Part shown: one piece after another, positions 48,937-49,686 of the stretch
Layout: each line of letters starts with the position of its first letter
Numbering within the stretch: position 1 is the stretch's first letter
From: a virus
IMG/VR virus record: IMGVR_UViG_3300031885_000024
Location: 1-49,686 of that record
DNA length: 49,686 bases
Reading direction: 5' to 3' (one strand)
Notes under the pieces: generated by a model
The model's database searches: none
The model's input: only the letters and a program-made list of their open reading frames with translations
Told to the model about the DNA's origin: nothing
Made by a program: the position numbers and the translations under genes

Positions 48937-49151
48937 GGCTGCGGCCCTCGGGTGGGGGTGAATGTCGTTGGCGCGTGCATCACGTTGGCGAGTTCGCAGA
49001 ACATCACCACACGACGCTGACGCTCCTCGCCCAGCATGGACCACGTATCGTGTGGGCGCGTGTTCATCGTGCCGATGCGCTCGCCCGTTTCGGCGTTCAT
49101 CATGTTGAGCCGATAACGGCTGTGGACTTCGTAGTTCACAAGAACTCGCAT
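48933..49151 (-). CDS. GC-rich island protein (72 aa)
   Basis: ATG 49151 after GGGGGAG, overlapping the stop of the 52-residue gene (TGATG). Begins MRVLVNYEVH; mixed strands and a helix (MLGEERQRRVVMFCELANVM). No family recognised. Confidence 0.65.
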   Translation of the reverse strand: MRVLVNYEVHSRYRLNMMNAETGERIGTMNTRPHDTWSMLGEERQRRVVMFCELANVMHAPTTFTPTRGPQP

Positions 49152-49309
49152 CACTCCCCCTGCGCCGTGGCTGTGGGTTTGCCAGAGAAGAATTCGTGTG
49201 CGAACCACAAGCCGGTGAACACCGCGCCAAGAATGAGCGTGGCTGTGATGTGCAGTTTCGGGGCGCTCACGACCAACGCGCAGAGAGCGCAAAATCTCGC
49301 GTTGCTCAT
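49151..49309 (-). CDS. Small membrane protein (52 aa)
   Basis: 52 residues starting MSNARFCALC; a hydrophobic segment ITATLILGAVFTGLWFAHEFF (~21-41) is a likely membrane helix. ATGA overlap with the coiled-coil gene. It could be a superinfection-exclusion or holin-like protein, but only the helix is seen. Too short for usual cut-offs. Confidence 0.65.
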   Translation of the reverse strand: MSNARFCALCALVVSAPKLHITATLILGAVFTGLWFAHEFFSGKPTATAQGE

Positions 49310-49686
49310 ACGCTGTCCCCCTTCGCCGTGGCGGCGGTGCGGGCTACTATGCGAAGCGTTGTCTCAGCGGTACAAACACGGCAGCAACCCCCGTAGCCTT
49401 TTGTGTGCTCGCGTGTCTGCGCTTCGTGATCGTAGTTCGTAGCGATATCACGCAACGCAACGACGCATTCATCCAGCTTGGCGCGGAGTTGGGCAATCGT
49501 CCCCGCCGCCTGCGCCTGACACGCGGCCAATGCGTCGTCGGCGTCATCCCGCTCCTGCACCGCCGCGTCGCGCTCGGCTGCGAGGGCGTCGTAGGCTCCC
49601 AACAGTTCAGCGATGTTGCACACCGTGTCACCGCGCTGCGTGTACAGATATGAGCGGCCCTCTGCGAAGGCTTCACGTACCTCCGT
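49306..49686 (-). CDS. Chimeric coiled-coil protein, 3' part (open at right edge)
   Basis: The frame is open from the right edge to a stop at 49306. From the join it reads IAQLRAKLDECVVALRDIA, a short charged stretch with Cys pairs (GGCCRVC) and ends TAATAKGDSV. Together with 609-1 it would give a protein of ~270 residues. This copy lacks the 21-residue insert present at the left edge. Confidence 0.75.
   Translation of the reverse strand, partial: TEVREAFAEGRSYLYTQRGDTVCNIAELLGAYDALAAERDAAVQERDDADDALAACQAQAAGTIAQLRAKLDECVVALRDIATNYDHEAQTREHTKGYGGCCRVCTAETTLRIVARTAATAKGDSV
49516..49686. repeat. Right copy of contig-terminal overlap
   Basis: 171 bases equal to 1-234 except for a missing 63 bases. 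The exact 127-base block is 49560-49686. Confidence 0.8.

Noticed and set aside
49306-49623. 105-residue coiled-coil gene starting at GTG 49623
   Set aside because: The frame continues upstream through the contig join to 609, where a strong ribosome binding site stands; the internal GTG is not needed.
1-49686. Lysogeny module, single-subunit RNA polymerase, PurZ or methyltransferase
   Set aside because: No integrase, CI-like repressor, T7-type RNA polymerase, PurZ or methyltransferase motifs were found in the frames read.

Overview
The window looks like an almost complete genome of a virulent tailed phage with podovirus-like features (Caudoviricetes). The signs are a large terminase, portal, scaffold, major capsid protein, a connector, a tail-hub/nozzle-like protein and three large internal or ejection-type virion proteins. 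There is no tape-measure, sheath or tail-tube gene. I see no integrase, no lysogeny module and no single-subunit RNA polymerase, and at least two near-consensus sigma70 promoters are present, so it probably uses host RNA polymerase throughout. The host cannot be named from the sequence.

The contig ends overlap. Bases 108-234 equal 49560-49686 exactly (127 bases) and 1-64 equal 49516-49579. One open reading frame on the minus strand runs across the join, so the molecule is best read as circular or circularly permuted. The two copies of the overlap differ by a 63-base indel.

Layout: two divergent transcription units leave a control region at about 17.2-20.8 kb. The minus-strand unit (20.1 kb down to 1, then round the join to 47.8 kb) holds the early and replication genes. 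These include an SNF2-type helicase, a pyrimidine-dimer glycosylase-like protein, a stand-alone TSCPD protein, a Cas4/RecB-like nuclease, a Sak4-like recombinase with a probable SSB, tRNA-Gln(UUG), a GroES homologue, a dNTP diphosphohydrolase, a uracil-DNA-glycosylase/exonuclease/polymerase fusion, two tiny genes, the split-off polymerase palm, a DUF3987-like helicase, and many small coupled genes. The plus-strand unit (20.8-47.7 kb) holds lectin-like fibre genes, terminases, holin, HNH nuclease, a polyvalent-domain protein, portal, scaffold, capsid, a GH108 endolysin, tail proteins and internal virion proteins. The two units converge on a bidirectional terminator at about 47.74-47.79 kb.

The control region is the most striking part. 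At 19316-19580 two arrays of 10-base iterons face each other across a 15-base inverted repeat and a TA-repeat core, which is a strong candidate replication origin. A dyad (TACCTTA-N4-TAAGG) recurs at 17.8 and 20.3 kb. A 12-base CTCAC-type motif recurs five times at 20.37-20.52 kb. Two tRNA-like folds lie in the leaders of early transcripts.

Two blocks have a much higher G+C content than the rest: the fibre cassette at 21.15-24.1 kb and a block from 48.54 kb through the join to about base 470. Both look like recent acquisitions, and the second ends inside a phage gene, making a chimera.
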